Of a stretch of DNA of 64,000 bases, positions 22,052-30,815 are shown one piece after another. The DNA is taken from the NCBI RefSeq assembly GCF_000426625.1, contig NZ_KE384547.1:1603159-1667158 (forward strand), read 5' to 3'. This DNA comes from Psychrilyobacter atlanticus DSM 19335. GTDB taxonomy: Bacteria > Fusobacteriota > Fusobacteriia > Fusobacteriales > Fusobacteriaceae. The notes below the pieces were generated by a model. It was not told where the DNA came from. It was given only the letters and a program-made list of their open reading frames with translations, and did not search any database. The position numbers and the translations under genes are program-made. Numbering within the stretch: position 1 is the stretch's first letter; each line of letters starts with the position of its first letter.

Positions 22052-23746
22052 TTACACTTTTATTTTTATATCTTTTATTTTAATTTGAATAATTTTATTA
22101 TTATTATAACAAATTTTTTCTGGATAGTATGCTATTTCATAGATTTTATCCATATAATTATCTTCATCGATCTTATGAGCCAGATTGAATCCTACAGCAG
22201 AGTAAAGTTTCCCATTTTTTTCTAAAAAAGTTTTAAAATGTTTATCTTCAACTCCAAATTTTTTCACTCTGACAAATTTTAGATCTCTGTCTATAAATAG
22301 TGGATATGGATTAGCTGCTCCAAAGGGTGAAATCTTAGCAAGTTCACCTATAAAGTTATCATCTACCATCTCTAATGGATAGTTATAATCTATCTTTATA
22401 ATATCTTTTTTGTACTTTTTTGTAGATTCTCCAATACCTTTGGCAATAGCTTTTTCAACTGTTTCCAGTTTATCTTTAGCTACTATGAATCCAGCAGCTA
22501 AATCATGCCCTCCAAATCTAATCAAGGTATCAGACATATTATTTAATATATTAAATATATTTATCCCTGCTACACTTCTACAAGACGCCTTTCCAAAGTT
22601 ATTTTGTAACGAGATAAGGATAACTGGAATGTTGTACCTGACAGAAAGTCTGCTGGCTACAACTCCAATAACACCTGGATGCCAATCATGGGATTTTAAA
22701 AATAGATATTTCAAACTATCTTTATCCTCTATCTTCTCCACTTCATCGTTAATCTCATTAAAAATTTTTCTCTCTAAAATACGTCTTTTATTGTTGGATT
22801 TTTTCATATCCTCAATAATAGAATAAAGTTCACTGTCATTCCCTTCTAAAAAGAAGTCTGCTCCCGTTCTTGATTTTCCAATCCTTCCCAAGGCATTTAA
22901 TAACGGTGATACAAAAAAGCTGATATCTGTTGTGCTTATATCTTTAGGTGATAATTTCAAATATCTAAGCAGGGACCTGAGTCCCTTTATCTTAGTATTT
23001 TTTAAAGCTATCAACCCATTTTTCACTATAACTCTGTTTTCATCCGTTAAAGGCATTACGTCTGCTATAGTTCCTATCATCACTATGTCCAAATGTTCAT
23101 ATAGAGCTTTTGGATCCATACCTAGTTTTTTATATACAGCACAAGCTACTTTAAAAGCTACTCCAGCACCAGATAGATATTTAAATCTGTAATTTTTACT
23201 TAATTTGGGGTTAATTACTAAAAGTTTTTCTTTTTTATCTTTTATTATTTTATGATGATCGGTAATTATAACATCGATACCTAGAGATTTTGCATATTCA
23301 AAATCTTCTACTGAATTAATTCCTGTATCTACCGTTATGATTACCTTTCCACTTCTTTCATTGACATAATCTATTGCCTGCCTATTCAGACCATACCCCT
23401 CATCCATACGATTTGGAATATAATATGAGGTTTCTATCCCGATAAGATTAAAAACAATAGTCAGATAAACAGAGGCTGTTATACCATCTACATCATAATC
23501 GCCATAGATAAATACCTTACTTTTACTATCTTTAGCCCTGATTACCTTTTCTACGACCTCCTCCATCCTTTCAAAATCAAATGGATCTTCTAGATCTTCT
23601 ACACCTGCATTTAAAAATTTCTGGATATCGTCATCGGAATCAATCCCCCGTGATAGCAGGAGTTTTACCACTTCTGTGGATAAATTATGCTTCTCAACTT
23701 TGTCTTTCACCTGGGACTCATCATATGTATTATATTCCCAATACAT
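22052..23746 (-). CDS. recJ: Single-stranded-DNA exonuclease RecJ
   Basis: A 564-residue DHH-family 5'-3' exonuclease acting in recombination and mismatch repair. The DHH domain has GDYDVDG (82-88) and TDHHK (162-166), and the DHHA1 domain has RFGGHDLAAGF. The C-terminal OB-like region is short, so the protein is close to the compact size seen in Firmicutes and Fusobacteria. TAGGAGG precedes the ATG, which lies 11 bases after rbfA. Its position behind rbfA couples DNA repair to the translation operon; I see no functional reason for it. Confidence 0.93.
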   Translation of the reverse strand: MYWEYNTYDESQVKDKVEKHNLSTEVVKLLLSRGIDSDDDIQKFLNAGVEDLEDPFDFERMEEVVEKVIRAKDSKSKVFIYGDYDVDGITASVYLTIVFNLIGIETSYYIPNRMDEGYGLNRQAIDYVNERSGKVIITVDTGINSVEDFEYAKSLGIDVIITDHHKIIKDKKEKLLVINPKLSKNYRFKYLSGAGVAFKVACAVYKKLGMDPKALYEHLDIVMIGTIADVMPLTDENRVIVKNGLIALKNTKIKGLRSLLRYLKLSPKDISTTDISFFVSPLLNALGRIGKSRTGADFFLEGNDSELYSIIEDMKKSNNKRRILERKIFNEINDEVEKIEDKDSLKYLFLKSHDWHPGVIGVVASRLSVRYNIPVILISLQNNFGKASCRSVAGINIFNILNNMSDTLIRFGGHDLAAGFIVAKDKLETVEKAIAKGIGESTKKYKKDIIKIDYNYPLEMVDDNFIGELAKISPFGAANPYPLFIDRDLKFVRVKKFGVEDKHFKTFLEKNGKLYSAVGFNLAHKIDEDNYMDKIYEIAYYPEKICYNNNKIIQIKIKDIKIKV

Positions 23747-23757
23747 ACCATATCCTC

Positions 23758-24111
23758 CTAATTGTTAACTTTATCAATTAAGTTAGATATTTTTATCGCT
23801 CTAGCCACTGTATCATCTAAAAATACTCTGATTTCAGGTACATATCTAAGGTTAGTTTCTTCCGATACTCTTTTTCTTAAGTATTTTCTGATCTCATTTA
23901 ACCCTTCTAAAACCATAAGTTCATCTACTTTATTATCTCCAACAGATAAAACACTAAAATATGCATCTGCATATCTTAGGTCTTGAGTAACTTCTATCTT
24001 AGTTACCGATACCATCCCTTGAATTTTTGGATTTTTAACTTCCATGAATAAAGCTGTAGATATTATTCTTGTCATTTGTTTTTCGATGCCTAATAATCTT
24101 TGTTTTCTCAT
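23758..24111 (-). CDS. rbfA: 30S ribosome-binding factor A
   Basis: A 117-residue KH-like protein that helps mature the 5' end of 16S rRNA in the small subunit. The signature RKQRLLGIEKQMTRIIS opens the protein, MVSVTKIEVTQDLRYADAYF is the central region, and LRYVPEIRVFLDDT is near the end. It begins two bases after the infB stop with little ribosome-site sequence, so translation is probably coupled. infB-rbfA is one of the most conserved bacterial gene pairs. Confidence 0.95.
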   Translation of the reverse strand: MRKQRLLGIEKQMTRIISTALFMEVKNPKIQGMVSVTKIEVTQDLRYADAYFSVLSVGDNKVDELMVLEGLNEIRKYLRKRVSEETNLRYVPEIRVFLDDTVARAIKISNLIDKVNN

Positions 24112-24113
24112 AA

Positions 24114-26219
24114 TTATTTCACATCTTTTAGTGTTCTTTGGATTTCATCGATCTTGTATGCTTCTACAGTATCTCCCTCTTTAATATCATTAAAGTTCTT
24201 GATATTTAATCCACATTCTTGACCTACGATAACTTCTTTAGCATCGTCTTGATATCTCTTTAATGAAGCTAATTCTCCATCGTATACCATTACACCATTT
24301 CTAAGAATTCTGATCTTTGAATCAGCATAGATCTTTCCATCTTCTACATAACAACCAGCTATGTTTCCAATTTTAGATACTTTAAATACTTTTTTGATCT
24401 CGATTCTTCCTAAGTAAACTTCTTTATATTCAGGGTCTAACATTCCTGATAAAGCTTGCTCTATATCTTCTACAATTTGATAGATGATACTAGAAGTTCT
24501 GATCTCTACACCAGCTTTTTCTGCATCTCTCATAGCTTTTGTAGTTGGTCTTACGTTAAATCCTAAGATGATTGCATTAGATGCTTCTGCTAGTCTAATG
24601 TCACTTTCAGATATTGCTCCAGATGTAGCTTGGATGATATTTACTGCTACTTCTGATGTAGATAATTTATTTAATGATTCCTTAAGAGCTTGTACAGAAC
24701 CTTTTGAGTCTGCTCTTATAATAAGGTTTAATTCTTTTAAGTTAATATCATCCATATGTTGAGATAAAACTTCTAAAGAGATATGTTTTTTCTTGTTTTG
24801 GTCGTTTAATTTTCTATCTTTTTCTACTTCTTCTACGATTCTTCTAGCATGTTGTTCATTTTGAACTACATACATTACATCTCCAGCTTCTGGAACTGTA
24901 TTGAATCCTATAACTTCAGCTGGTTGAGAAAGTGAAGCAACTTCTGTTTTTTCACCTTTATCGTTAAGTAATGCTCTTACTTTTCCATAAGATTCTCCCG
25001 CTACGATTATATCTCCAACTTTAAGAGTTCCTTCCTGTACTAAAACGTCAGCAATTGGTCCTACTTTTGGATCTAATCTAGATTCCATAACTACACCTTT
25101 TGCTCTTTTCTTTGGATTACCTTTTAATTCTAACATCTCTGCTGTAATTAATATAGTATCTAAGATTCCTTCTAGGTTTTGTTTGAATTTAGCAGAAATT
25201 TCGATGAATTCTACATCTCCACCCCACTCAACTGGTACTAATCCATGTTCCATTAATTCATTTTTAACTCTAGATGGATCTGCTCCGTCTTTATCTATCT
25301 TATTTACTGCAATTATGATAGGTACATTAGCTGATTTTGCATGGGCTACAGCTTCTACAGTTTGAGGCATTACACCATCGTCTGCTGCTACTACTAAGAT
25401 AGCTATATCTGTAACTTGTGCTCCTCTTGCTCTCATTTCTGTAAACGCCTCATGTCCTGGAGTATCTACGAAAGATATTTTTTTACCGTCTTTTACTATT
25501 TGGTAAGCACCGATCTTTTGAGTGATTCCACCAGCTTCTCCATCTGCTACATTAGCTTCTCTGATAGCGTCTAATAATGAAGTTTTTCCATGGTCAACAT
25601 GTCCCATGATAGTTATGATTGGAGCTCTTTCTACAAGGTCAGTTTCTTTATCTCCAACTTCTAAGTTAAATTTATCTCCAAATGCCATCTCTTCTACTTC
25701 TTCTTGCTCTACCATAGCATCATAATCATCAGCTAATTCTTCAGCTAAATCCATATCTATAACACTGTTGATAGTTAACATTTGTCCTTTTAAGAATAAC
25801 TTTTTGATAAGTTCAGAAACATTTATTCCTAATTTCTCAGCGAAGTTACCTAATGTAATTTCACCTCTTATCTTTATTAATTTTACTCCATCTTCTTCGA
25901 TAACTTCATCTTCTACTTCTTCTGCTTTATTCATAGTAAATTCGTTTCTTTTACCTTTTTTCTTTTTTTCCTTCTTTTCTTTTACTACTTTTTCTTTCTT
26001 TTCTTTTACCTTAGTTGTTTTCTTTTTTTTCTTCTTACTTTTTTTATCTGTTTCTTCTGCAGTTCCTTCATTTGAATTGAAGTAAGCCTCTACCTTAATT
26101 ACTTCGTCTTCATTTAATCCAGAAACGCTCTTTTTTCCCTCTATACCTAATTCGTTTAATATCTCTAAGAATTCTTTACTTGTTTTATCATATTTTTTTG
26201 CTATTTCATGTACTCTCAT
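24114..26219 (-). CDS. infB: Translation initiation factor IF-2
   Basis: A 701-residue GTPase that places initiator tRNA on the ribosome. After an IF2_N segment and a very lysine-rich linker (about 58-91), the G domain shows GHVDHGKTS (206-214), DTPGHEAFT and NKIDKDG. Domains II, IF-2 core III and C-terminal IV follow ([22 protein letters not shown]-like end). The N-terminal region is short compared with E. coli IF-2, as in many low-GC bacteria. AGGAGG precedes the ATG, 16 bases after ylxR. Confidence 0.97.
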   Translation of the reverse strand: MRVHEIAKKYDKTSKEFLEILNELGIEGKKSVSGLNEDEVIKVEAYFNSNEGTAEETDKKSKKKKKKTTKVKEKKEKVVKEKKEKKKKGKRNEFTMNKAEEVEDEVIEEDGVKLIKIRGEITLGNFAEKLGINVSELIKKLFLKGQMLTINSVIDMDLAEELADDYDAMVEQEEVEEMAFGDKFNLEVGDKETDLVERAPIITIMGHVDHGKTSLLDAIREANVADGEAGGITQKIGAYQIVKDGKKISFVDTPGHEAFTEMRARGAQVTDIAILVVAADDGVMPQTVEAVAHAKSANVPIIIAVNKIDKDGADPSRVKNELMEHGLVPVEWGGDVEFIEISAKFKQNLEGILDTILITAEMLELKGNPKKRAKGVVMESRLDPKVGPIADVLVQEGTLKVGDIIVAGESYGKVRALLNDKGEKTEVASLSQPAEVIGFNTVPEAGDVMYVVQNEQHARRIVEEVEKDRKLNDQNKKKHISLEVLSQHMDDINLKELNLIIRADSKGSVQALKESLNKLSTSEVAVNIIQATSGAISESDIRLAEASNAIILGFNVRPTTKAMRDAEKAGVEIRTSSIIYQIVEDIEQALSGMLDPEYKEVYLGRIEIKKVFKVSKIGNIAGCYVEDGKIYADSKIRILRNGVMVYDGELASLKRYQDDAKEVIVGQECGLNIKNFNDIKEGDTVEAYKIDEIQRTLKDVK

Positions 26220-26235
26220 ATATTCCTCCTAGTAT

Positions 26236-26754
26236 CTATTCCGTCATACCACGAGCCACCTTTTTACTTTTGATACCTATCAGATTTACTTCAGGTTTAT
26301 CAAAAATAGCACCTAACTGTGCCTTCGATCCGTAATGAATGAATTTTATATTGTTTTCTCGTGCTAATCTCATAATTCTTTTATCATTTTTTTCACTGAT
26401 ATCTTCAGCAATTATTAAAAAATGTATTCTTTTTATGTCCTCTGTAACCATGTTAATTCCAAAACTTAAAAATTCAGAACGTTTCATAGTTTCTAATAAA
26501 CTCAAATAATCTTTCTGAGCTCTTTTTACTGTTATAGCCATCTTGTATAAGTCTTCGTTAGACAGGTTTATTTTTCTATTCTTAGACAATCTTTTTATGC
26601 ACTCATGGGTTTTACATACATATGTACCCCTTGCCTGCATATTTTGATTTTCATCGAATATATATTGACCATCTATCTCTACAATCCTAAAAAGTTCGCT
26701 TTTATCTTTTTTTTCTCTGCATACAAGACATGTTCTAGTAGGAGTATTATTCAT
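26236..26754 (-). CDS. YlxR (DUF448) RNA-binding protein fused to an L7Ae/YlxQ-like domain
   Basis: A 172-residue protein. The first 85 residues are a YlxR domain with the zinc-like motif RTCLVCREKKDKSELFRI and RGTYVCKTHEC. The second half (about 105-170) resembles YlxQ/ribosomal L7Ae: IHFLIIAEDISEKNDKRI, then IKFIHYGSKAQLGAI. In B. subtilis these are two adjacent genes between nusA and infB; here they form one. I chose ATG 26754, with GAGGGAGA ahead; it overlaps the nusA stop region. YlxR-type proteins bind RNA and influence transcription or RNase P, but the role of the fusion is not known to me. Confidence 0.85.
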   Translation of the reverse strand: MNNTPTRTCLVCREKKDKSELFRIVEIDGQYIFDENQNMQARGTYVCKTHECIKRLSKNRKINLSNEDLYKMAITVKRAQKDYLSLLETMKRSEFLSFGINMVTEDIKRIHFLIIAEDISEKNDKRIMRLARENNIKFIHYGSKAQLGAIFDKPEVNLIGIKSKKVARGMTE

Positions 26755-27886
26755 TTTCTCCCTCAACTGTTTCCTCTATCTTGTTATCTTCTAAAGAAAG
26801 CTCTTTAGATAATTTTACTTCTTCTTCAGCAGCCATTACATCTTCAAGAGTTTTAATATCTACTCTCATTCCTGTTAATTTTGCTGCTAACCTTGCATTT
26901 TGACCTGCTTTACCGATTGCAAGAGACAGTTGACTCTTTTCTACTATTACTCTTGCTGTTTCTTCATCGTCTAAGATCTCTACAGATTCTACTTTAGCCG
27001 GGCTAAGAGCAGCTTTAACGAATTCTTTTTTATCCTTTTTCCATTCGATGATATCTATCTTCTCACCATTAAGTTCAGTAACTATATTCTTGATTCTAAG
27101 TCCTCTTTGACCGATACAAGCTCCTACAGTGTCAATATCTTCATTATCTGAGTATACTGCTACTTTAGCTCTAGATCCTGCTTCTCTTACTACTGATTTT
27201 AATTCTATTATTCCCTCTTCTATCTCAGGAACTTCTAATTCAAATAATTTTCTTAAGAAATCATCATGTTTTCTAGAAATTATTATCTTAGGATATTTAT
27301 TTGTCTTTTCAACTTCAGATACATATACCTTAAGTCTATCTCCAACTCTATATAAATCAGCCGGTGATTGTTCTTGTATAGTTAATACCGCTTCTTTCAT
27401 ATCGAATTCAATATGGATGTTTCTTCTTTCATCTATTCTTCTGATAATACCATTTAACATCTCATGCTCATTTTCTTTAAAGTTATCATATAGATGTTGT
27501 CTTTCTGCTTCCCTTACTTTTTGGATAACAATCTGTTTTCCATTTTGGATAGCATTTCTCTTGAACTCTTCACAATTTTCTTCGATTTCTACTACGTCAC
27601 CGATTTTTGATCTTTTCTTTCCAGGTATCATTTGAGCTTCAGATAACTCTATCTCTAACTCATCATCTTGAACACTTGCTACTACTGTTTTAGGAACAAA
27701 AATAATTATTTTTGCTTTCTTTTCATCTATTCTTACTGATAAATTATCGTATTCACCATAATTTTTCTTATATGCTGCAAGGATAGCTTGCTCTATTGTC
27801 TCTATTAATTCTTCCTTACTAATTCCTTTTTCTTTTTCTAACTCATCTAAAGCTTCTAAGAAAATTTTAAAATCTTTTTTTGTCAC
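26747..27886 (-). CDS. nusA: Transcription termination/antitermination factor NusA
   Basis: A 379-residue protein: N-terminal RNA polymerase-binding domain (1-125), S1 domain, then two KH domains with GACIGQRGLRIKNIV and LAIGKAGQNARLAAKLTG. It lacks the C-terminal acidic repeats of E. coli NusA, as in Firmicutes-like forms. The start codon is GTG (27886), fixed by GTAGGAGG upstream. NusA modulates pausing and termination. It sits between rimP and ylxR in the standard order and its 3' end overlaps the ylxR start, so the two are translationally coupled. Confidence 0.96.
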   Translation of the reverse strand: MTKKDFKIFLEALDELEKEKGISKEELIETIEQAILAAYKKNYGEYDNLSVRIDEKKAKIIIFVPKTVVASVQDDELEIELSEAQMIPGKKRSKIGDVVEIEENCEEFKRNAIQNGKQIVIQKVREAERQHLYDNFKENEHEMLNGIIRRIDERRNIHIEFDMKEAVLTIQEQSPADLYRVGDRLKVYVSEVEKTNKYPKIIISRKHDDFLRKLFELEVPEIEEGIIELKSVVREAGSRAKVAVYSDNEDIDTVGACIGQRGLRIKNIVTELNGEKIDIIEWKKDKKEFVKAALSPAKVESVEILDDEETARVIVEKSQLSLAIGKAGQNARLAAKLTGMRVDIKTLEDVMAAEEEVKLSKELSLEDNKIEETVEGENE

Positions 27887-27906
27887 TTTTGACCTCCTAC
27901 TTATCT

Positions 27907-28383
27907 CTATTTATCTTTAAATTCAAAAACTATATTAGCTTTTTTTATTTCCTCAAAAGGAATTTCTAAAGTTTTTTCCTCAGTATTTAAATAAACTACA
28001 GATCCTTCTATTTTTTCCAATTCCCCAGTCCAGTTTCTTGAATCTTCAAGTTTATGCTTTAGTATAACTTTGATTTTTTCCCCAGCAAATCTTACAAAAT
28101 CCTTCTCTTTTTTGAGTGGTCTCTCTAAACCTGGCGAAGACACCTCTAAGAAAAATTTATCCTCTATCATCTTATCTACATCTTCTGAAATACTATTGCT
28201 CACCTTAGCACATTCATCTAAAGTAATTTCACCATCAATTTTTTCAAGATATATTCTTAAAAACCAATAAGCTCCATCTTGAACATATTCCATATCAACC
28301 AATTCTAATTCTATGGGTTTTAATACTGGAATTAGTAATTTTTCTACTCTTTCCAATAGTTTTTCATCCACTTTTTTTGCCAT
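27907..28383 (-). CDS. rimP: Ribosome maturation factor RimP
   Basis: A 158-residue protein of the RimP family, needed for 30S subunit maturation. The N-terminal domain shows LELVDMEYVQDGAYWFLRIY and the Sm-like second domain begins after DKFFLEVSSPGLERPLK. ATG 28383 is preferred, with AGAGGTG upstream; a GTG nine bases earlier is also in frame. It is the first gene of the nusA-infB operon and stands behind a probable promoter with a leader of about 80 bases. Confidence 0.95.
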   Translation of the reverse strand: MAKKVDEKLLERVEKLLIPVLKPIELELVDMEYVQDGAYWFLRIYLEKIDGEITLDECAKVSNSISEDVDKMIEDKFFLEVSSPGLERPLKKEKDFVRFAGEKIKVILKHKLEDSRNWTGELEKIEGSVVYLNTEEKTLEIPFEEIKKANIVFEFKDK

Positions 28384-28411
28384 ATTTTTCACCTCTCTTT
28401 TGTAACAAATA

Positions 28412-28437
28412 GGGAGAGAACCTCTCAGCTCTCTCCC
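28412..28437 (-). other. Leader hairpin upstream of rimP
   Basis: GGGAGAGA and TCTCTCCC form an eight-pair stem with a ten-base loop. An alternative smaller hairpin, GAGAG paired with CTCTC (28414-28426), overlaps it. No T run follows. It lies in the untranslated leader between the rimP promoter and ribosome site and could be a control or stability element. Confidence 0.35.
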
Positions 28438-28468
28438 TCCTTTATTATTTATTTTAATTCTTTCCTAG

Positions 28469-28497
28469 ATTTTAACATAAATAACACAAAATAGCAA
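28469..28497 (-). promoter_or_regulatory. Promoter of the rimP-nusA-infB operon
   Basis: On the minus strand, TTGCTA (28497-28492) and TAAAAT (28474-28469) are 17 bases apart, about 85 bases before the rimP start. Confidence 0.6.
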
Positions 28498-28683
28498 GAT
28501 TTCTTATTCTTTTTCTAGGGACAAACAGGCATAAAAAACGCACAAAATTCTTTATTTTTTTTCATTTTAATTTAATTTTCACTCTATTTTTAGCGTTTTT
28601 TAACTTTTTTAATATAGTGTGCTTTTTACAGACTTTTTCTACCCTTTCTGCATTATGTGAAAAAATGAATTAGTTTTTTAGTA

Positions 28684-28711
28684 TTGACATATTAAAATTA
28701 TAGTATATACT
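28684..28711 (+). promoter_or_regulatory. Distal promoter of symporter copy 1
   Basis: TTGACA (28684-28689), 16 bases, TATACT (28706-28711). The surrounding AGTATTGACATATTA block is repeated in the proximal promoter 85 bases downstream, so this is a duplicated promoter. Confidence 0.65.
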
Positions 28712-28768
28712 TCTAATAAGAAAGTTGTTTATTTTACTATTCTAAAAGGTGTGTCTCAAATTTTAGTA

Positions 28769-28796
28769 TTGACATATTATAAAAATAGTATATAAT
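28769..28796 (+). promoter_or_regulatory. Proximal promoter of symporter copy 1
   Basis: TTGACA (28769-28774), 16 bases, TATAAT (28791-28796). The same 16-base architecture and flanks recur before copy 3 (32776-32803) but not before copy 2. Confidence 0.75.
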
Positions 28797-28856
28797 ATAA
28801 TGATAATTTCAATAAATTTTATTTTATCATTTAAAAAAATTAAGGATGTGATATTT

Positions 28857-30419
28857 ATGAGTAAGGAAGAAAACAGAGGCCAGTGGGGTTCTCGTTCAGG
28901 GTTTATTCTTGCCGCTATAGGTTCGGCAATCGGTTTAGGAAACATCTGGAGATTTCCATATGTCGCTGCAAGTAATGGTGGAGGAGCATTTTTAATCCCT
29001 TACCTGGTTGCACTATTTACAGCAGGTATACCATTATTAATATTAGAATTTGCCATGGGACACAAGATACGTTCTAGTGCTCCTGGAGTATTTGCAAAGT
29101 TAAACAAAAAATATGAAGCTATTGGATGGTTTCAAACACTTATTGCATTTTTTATAACTACATATTATGTTGTTATTATCGCTTGGTCATTCAGTTACCT
29201 TTTCTTCGCTTTTACAGGAGCATGGGGAACAGATCCAAAAGCATTTTTATTCGGTGAGTATTTAAAATTAGGAGATGCCCCTAGTACTTTAGGTAACTTA
29301 GGTGCCAGTTTAGGAGGATTAAATCTTAAGGTTGCACTCCCACTATTACTAGTATGGGGAGTAAACTACAGTGTTCTTAGAATGGGTGTAAAAAATGGAT
29401 TGGAAAAAGCAAATAAGATCTTTATGCCACTTTTAATTATGGCGTTATTCGTTATCGTAATCAGAGGAGTTACTCTCCCTGGTGCTATGGATGGTCTGGA
29501 TTATTTCTTCAGCCCTGATTTTTCTAAATTAACTGACCCACAAGTATGGTTAGCTGCATACGGACAAATCTTTTTCTCACTTAGTATTTGTTTTGCTATC
29601 ATGTATGCTTATGCGAGTTATTTACCTAAGAAATCAGATATTGTTAACAATGCATTTATGACTGGATTAGGAAACTGTAGTTTCAGTTTAATCTCTGGTA
29701 TCGGAGTATTCTCTATCTTAGGATTTATGGCTCATACTCAAGGTGTCAGCGTAGCTGAAGTTTCAACTGCTGGTGTAGGACTAGCATTTATTGTATTCCC
29801 AGAAGCTATAAATCAATTACCAGGGATGAATGGATTAATCGGTGGAATCTTCTTCGTTACACTTATCTTTGCAGGATTATCATCATCTATGTCTATCATG
29901 GAAGCTGTAGTAGCCGCTATCTCTGATAAGTTTAAATTAACTAGAGTACAAGCTTTAAATAGATTTGCACTTACTTCTGGAATCTTATCACTATTAGTTG
30001 CGACTAATGGTGGATTATATGTATTAGATATCGTAGACTATGCAACTAATCAATATGGAATTGTTATTGCTGGTATATTAGAATTAGTTATCTTAGGTTG
30101 GTTCTTCAACCTTGAGAGTGTTAGAACTTATGTAAATGAATTATCTGATTTCAGAGTTGGAAAATGGTGGATTTGGGCAATCAAAGGAACTTCTGTTCTT
30201 CTAGTAATTATCTTAGCTCTTAAGATAAAAGGTGAAATTGCCGCTCCATACGAAGGTTATTCTTGGACTGCATTGGGAGTATACGGATTAGGAGTTATGC
30301 TTATCATAACAGCTGGATCATTTATCCTGGCAAAGAGAAAAGGTTCTCAGGAATTTGAAGATAAAATATACAATGAGCCTATGAACAACGAGCTTGAGTT
30401 GGATCTAGATTTAGACTAA
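28857..30419 (+). CDS. Sodium:amino-acid symporter, NSS/SNF family, copy 1
   Basis: A 520-residue, twelve-segment inner-membrane transporter of the neurotransmitter:sodium symporter family. Segment 1 has the signature GSAIGLGNIWRFPY (22-35), including the unwound sodium and substrate site, and the central GLSSSMSIMEAVVAA stretch is family-typical. ATG 28857 with AAGGATGTG upstream is chosen over an in-frame ATA at 28800 because all three copies begin MSKEENRG here. It is followed by a small subunit gene like that of the MetPS methionine/alanine importers. It probably imports a hydrophobic amino acid with Na+. The acidic C-terminal tail is ELDLDLD. Confidence 0.93.
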   Translation: MSKEENRGQWGSRSGFILAAIGSAIGLGNIWRFPYVAASNGGGAFLIPYLVALFTAGIPLLILEFAMGHKIRSSAPGVFAKLNKKYEAIGWFQTLIAFFITTYYVVIIAWSFSYLFFAFTGAWGTDPKAFLFGEYLKLGDAPSTLGNLGASLGGLNLKVALPLLLVWGVNYSVLRMGVKNGLEKANKIFMPLLIMALFVIVIRGVTLPGAMDGLDYFFSPDFSKLTDPQVWLAAYGQIFFSLSICFAIMYAYASYLPKKSDIVNNAFMTGLGNCSFSLISGIGVFSILGFMAHTQGVSVAEVSTAGVGLAFIVFPEAINQLPGMNGLIGGIFFVTLIFAGLSSSMSIMEAVVAAISDKFKLTRVQALNRFALTSGILSLLVATNGGLYVLDIVDYATNQYGIVIAGILELVILGWFFNLESVRTYVNELSDFRVGKWWIWAIKGTSVLLVIILALKIKGEIAAPYEGYSWTALGVYGLGVMLIITAGSFILAKRKGSQEFEDKIYNEPMNNELELDLDLD

Positions 30420-30457
30420 TAGGAACATTATTTAAATAATAATTAGGAGGTATTTAT

Positions 30458-30559
30458 ATGAGTACTGGAGCTATCATCGTTGCTGTTTGCAGCATAACTC
30501 TTCTTTGGGGTGGATTTGCTACTTGTTTAAGAATAGCAATGAGAGACGAAAATAAATAA
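30458..30559 (+). CDS. NSS transporter small subunit (MetS-like), copy 1
   Basis: A 33-residue protein, MSTGAIIVAVCSITLLWG followed by GFATCLRIAMRDENK, with one transmembrane helix and a short basic tail. TTAGGAGG precedes the ATG, 38 bases after the symporter. Family knowledge: methionine/alanine importers of the NSS type (MetP/MetS) need such a tiny membrane partner. Near-identical genes follow copies 2 and 3, which confirms it is a real gene despite its size. Confidence 0.88.
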   Translation: MSTGAIIVAVCSITLLWGGFATCLRIAMRDENK

Positions 30560-30588
30560 AAGTAAGTAAAAACAGAATAAAATGAATT

Positions 30589-30634
30589 AAAACCTGTAAA
30601 TTAGACATTAGTGTCAAAGTTTACAGGTTTTTTC
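30589..30634 (+). terminator. Terminator after symporter unit 1
   Basis: AAAACCTGTAAA (30589-30600) pairs with TTTACAGGTTTT (30620-30631), with an inner GACA/TGTC stem, then TTTTTT. A homologous terminator follows unit 2. Confidence 0.85.
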
Positions 30635-30815
30635 TATACTGAAAATAAAAATTAAATAAATTAATTTTTTACCGAACTATCCCCACCTTTTTTCATCTCC
30701 TCAAAAGGAATTTTTACGCCTATATTGTATAATTAGTTGTAACAAAAAAAACATAGAAAATCCTTGGCATGAGAACTTCTATTATATTTTATATTAAAAA
30801 AAGGATGTGATATTT

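Larger units (their letters stand above)
28384..28856. other. Gene-free divergent control region between rimP and the symporter array
   Basis: The rimP side holds a promoter and a leader hairpin. The symporter side holds two near-identical tandem promoters. The middle (about 28500-28680) is extremely AT-rich, with a nine-base inverted pair AAAAAACGC (28533) and GCGTTTTTT (28593), but no gene or RNA that I recognise. Confidence 0.6.

Noticed and set aside
25940-26060. Simple repeat-like TTTCTTTTT tract resembling a low-complexity element
   Set aside because: It is the lysine-rich linker of IF-2 read on the other strand.
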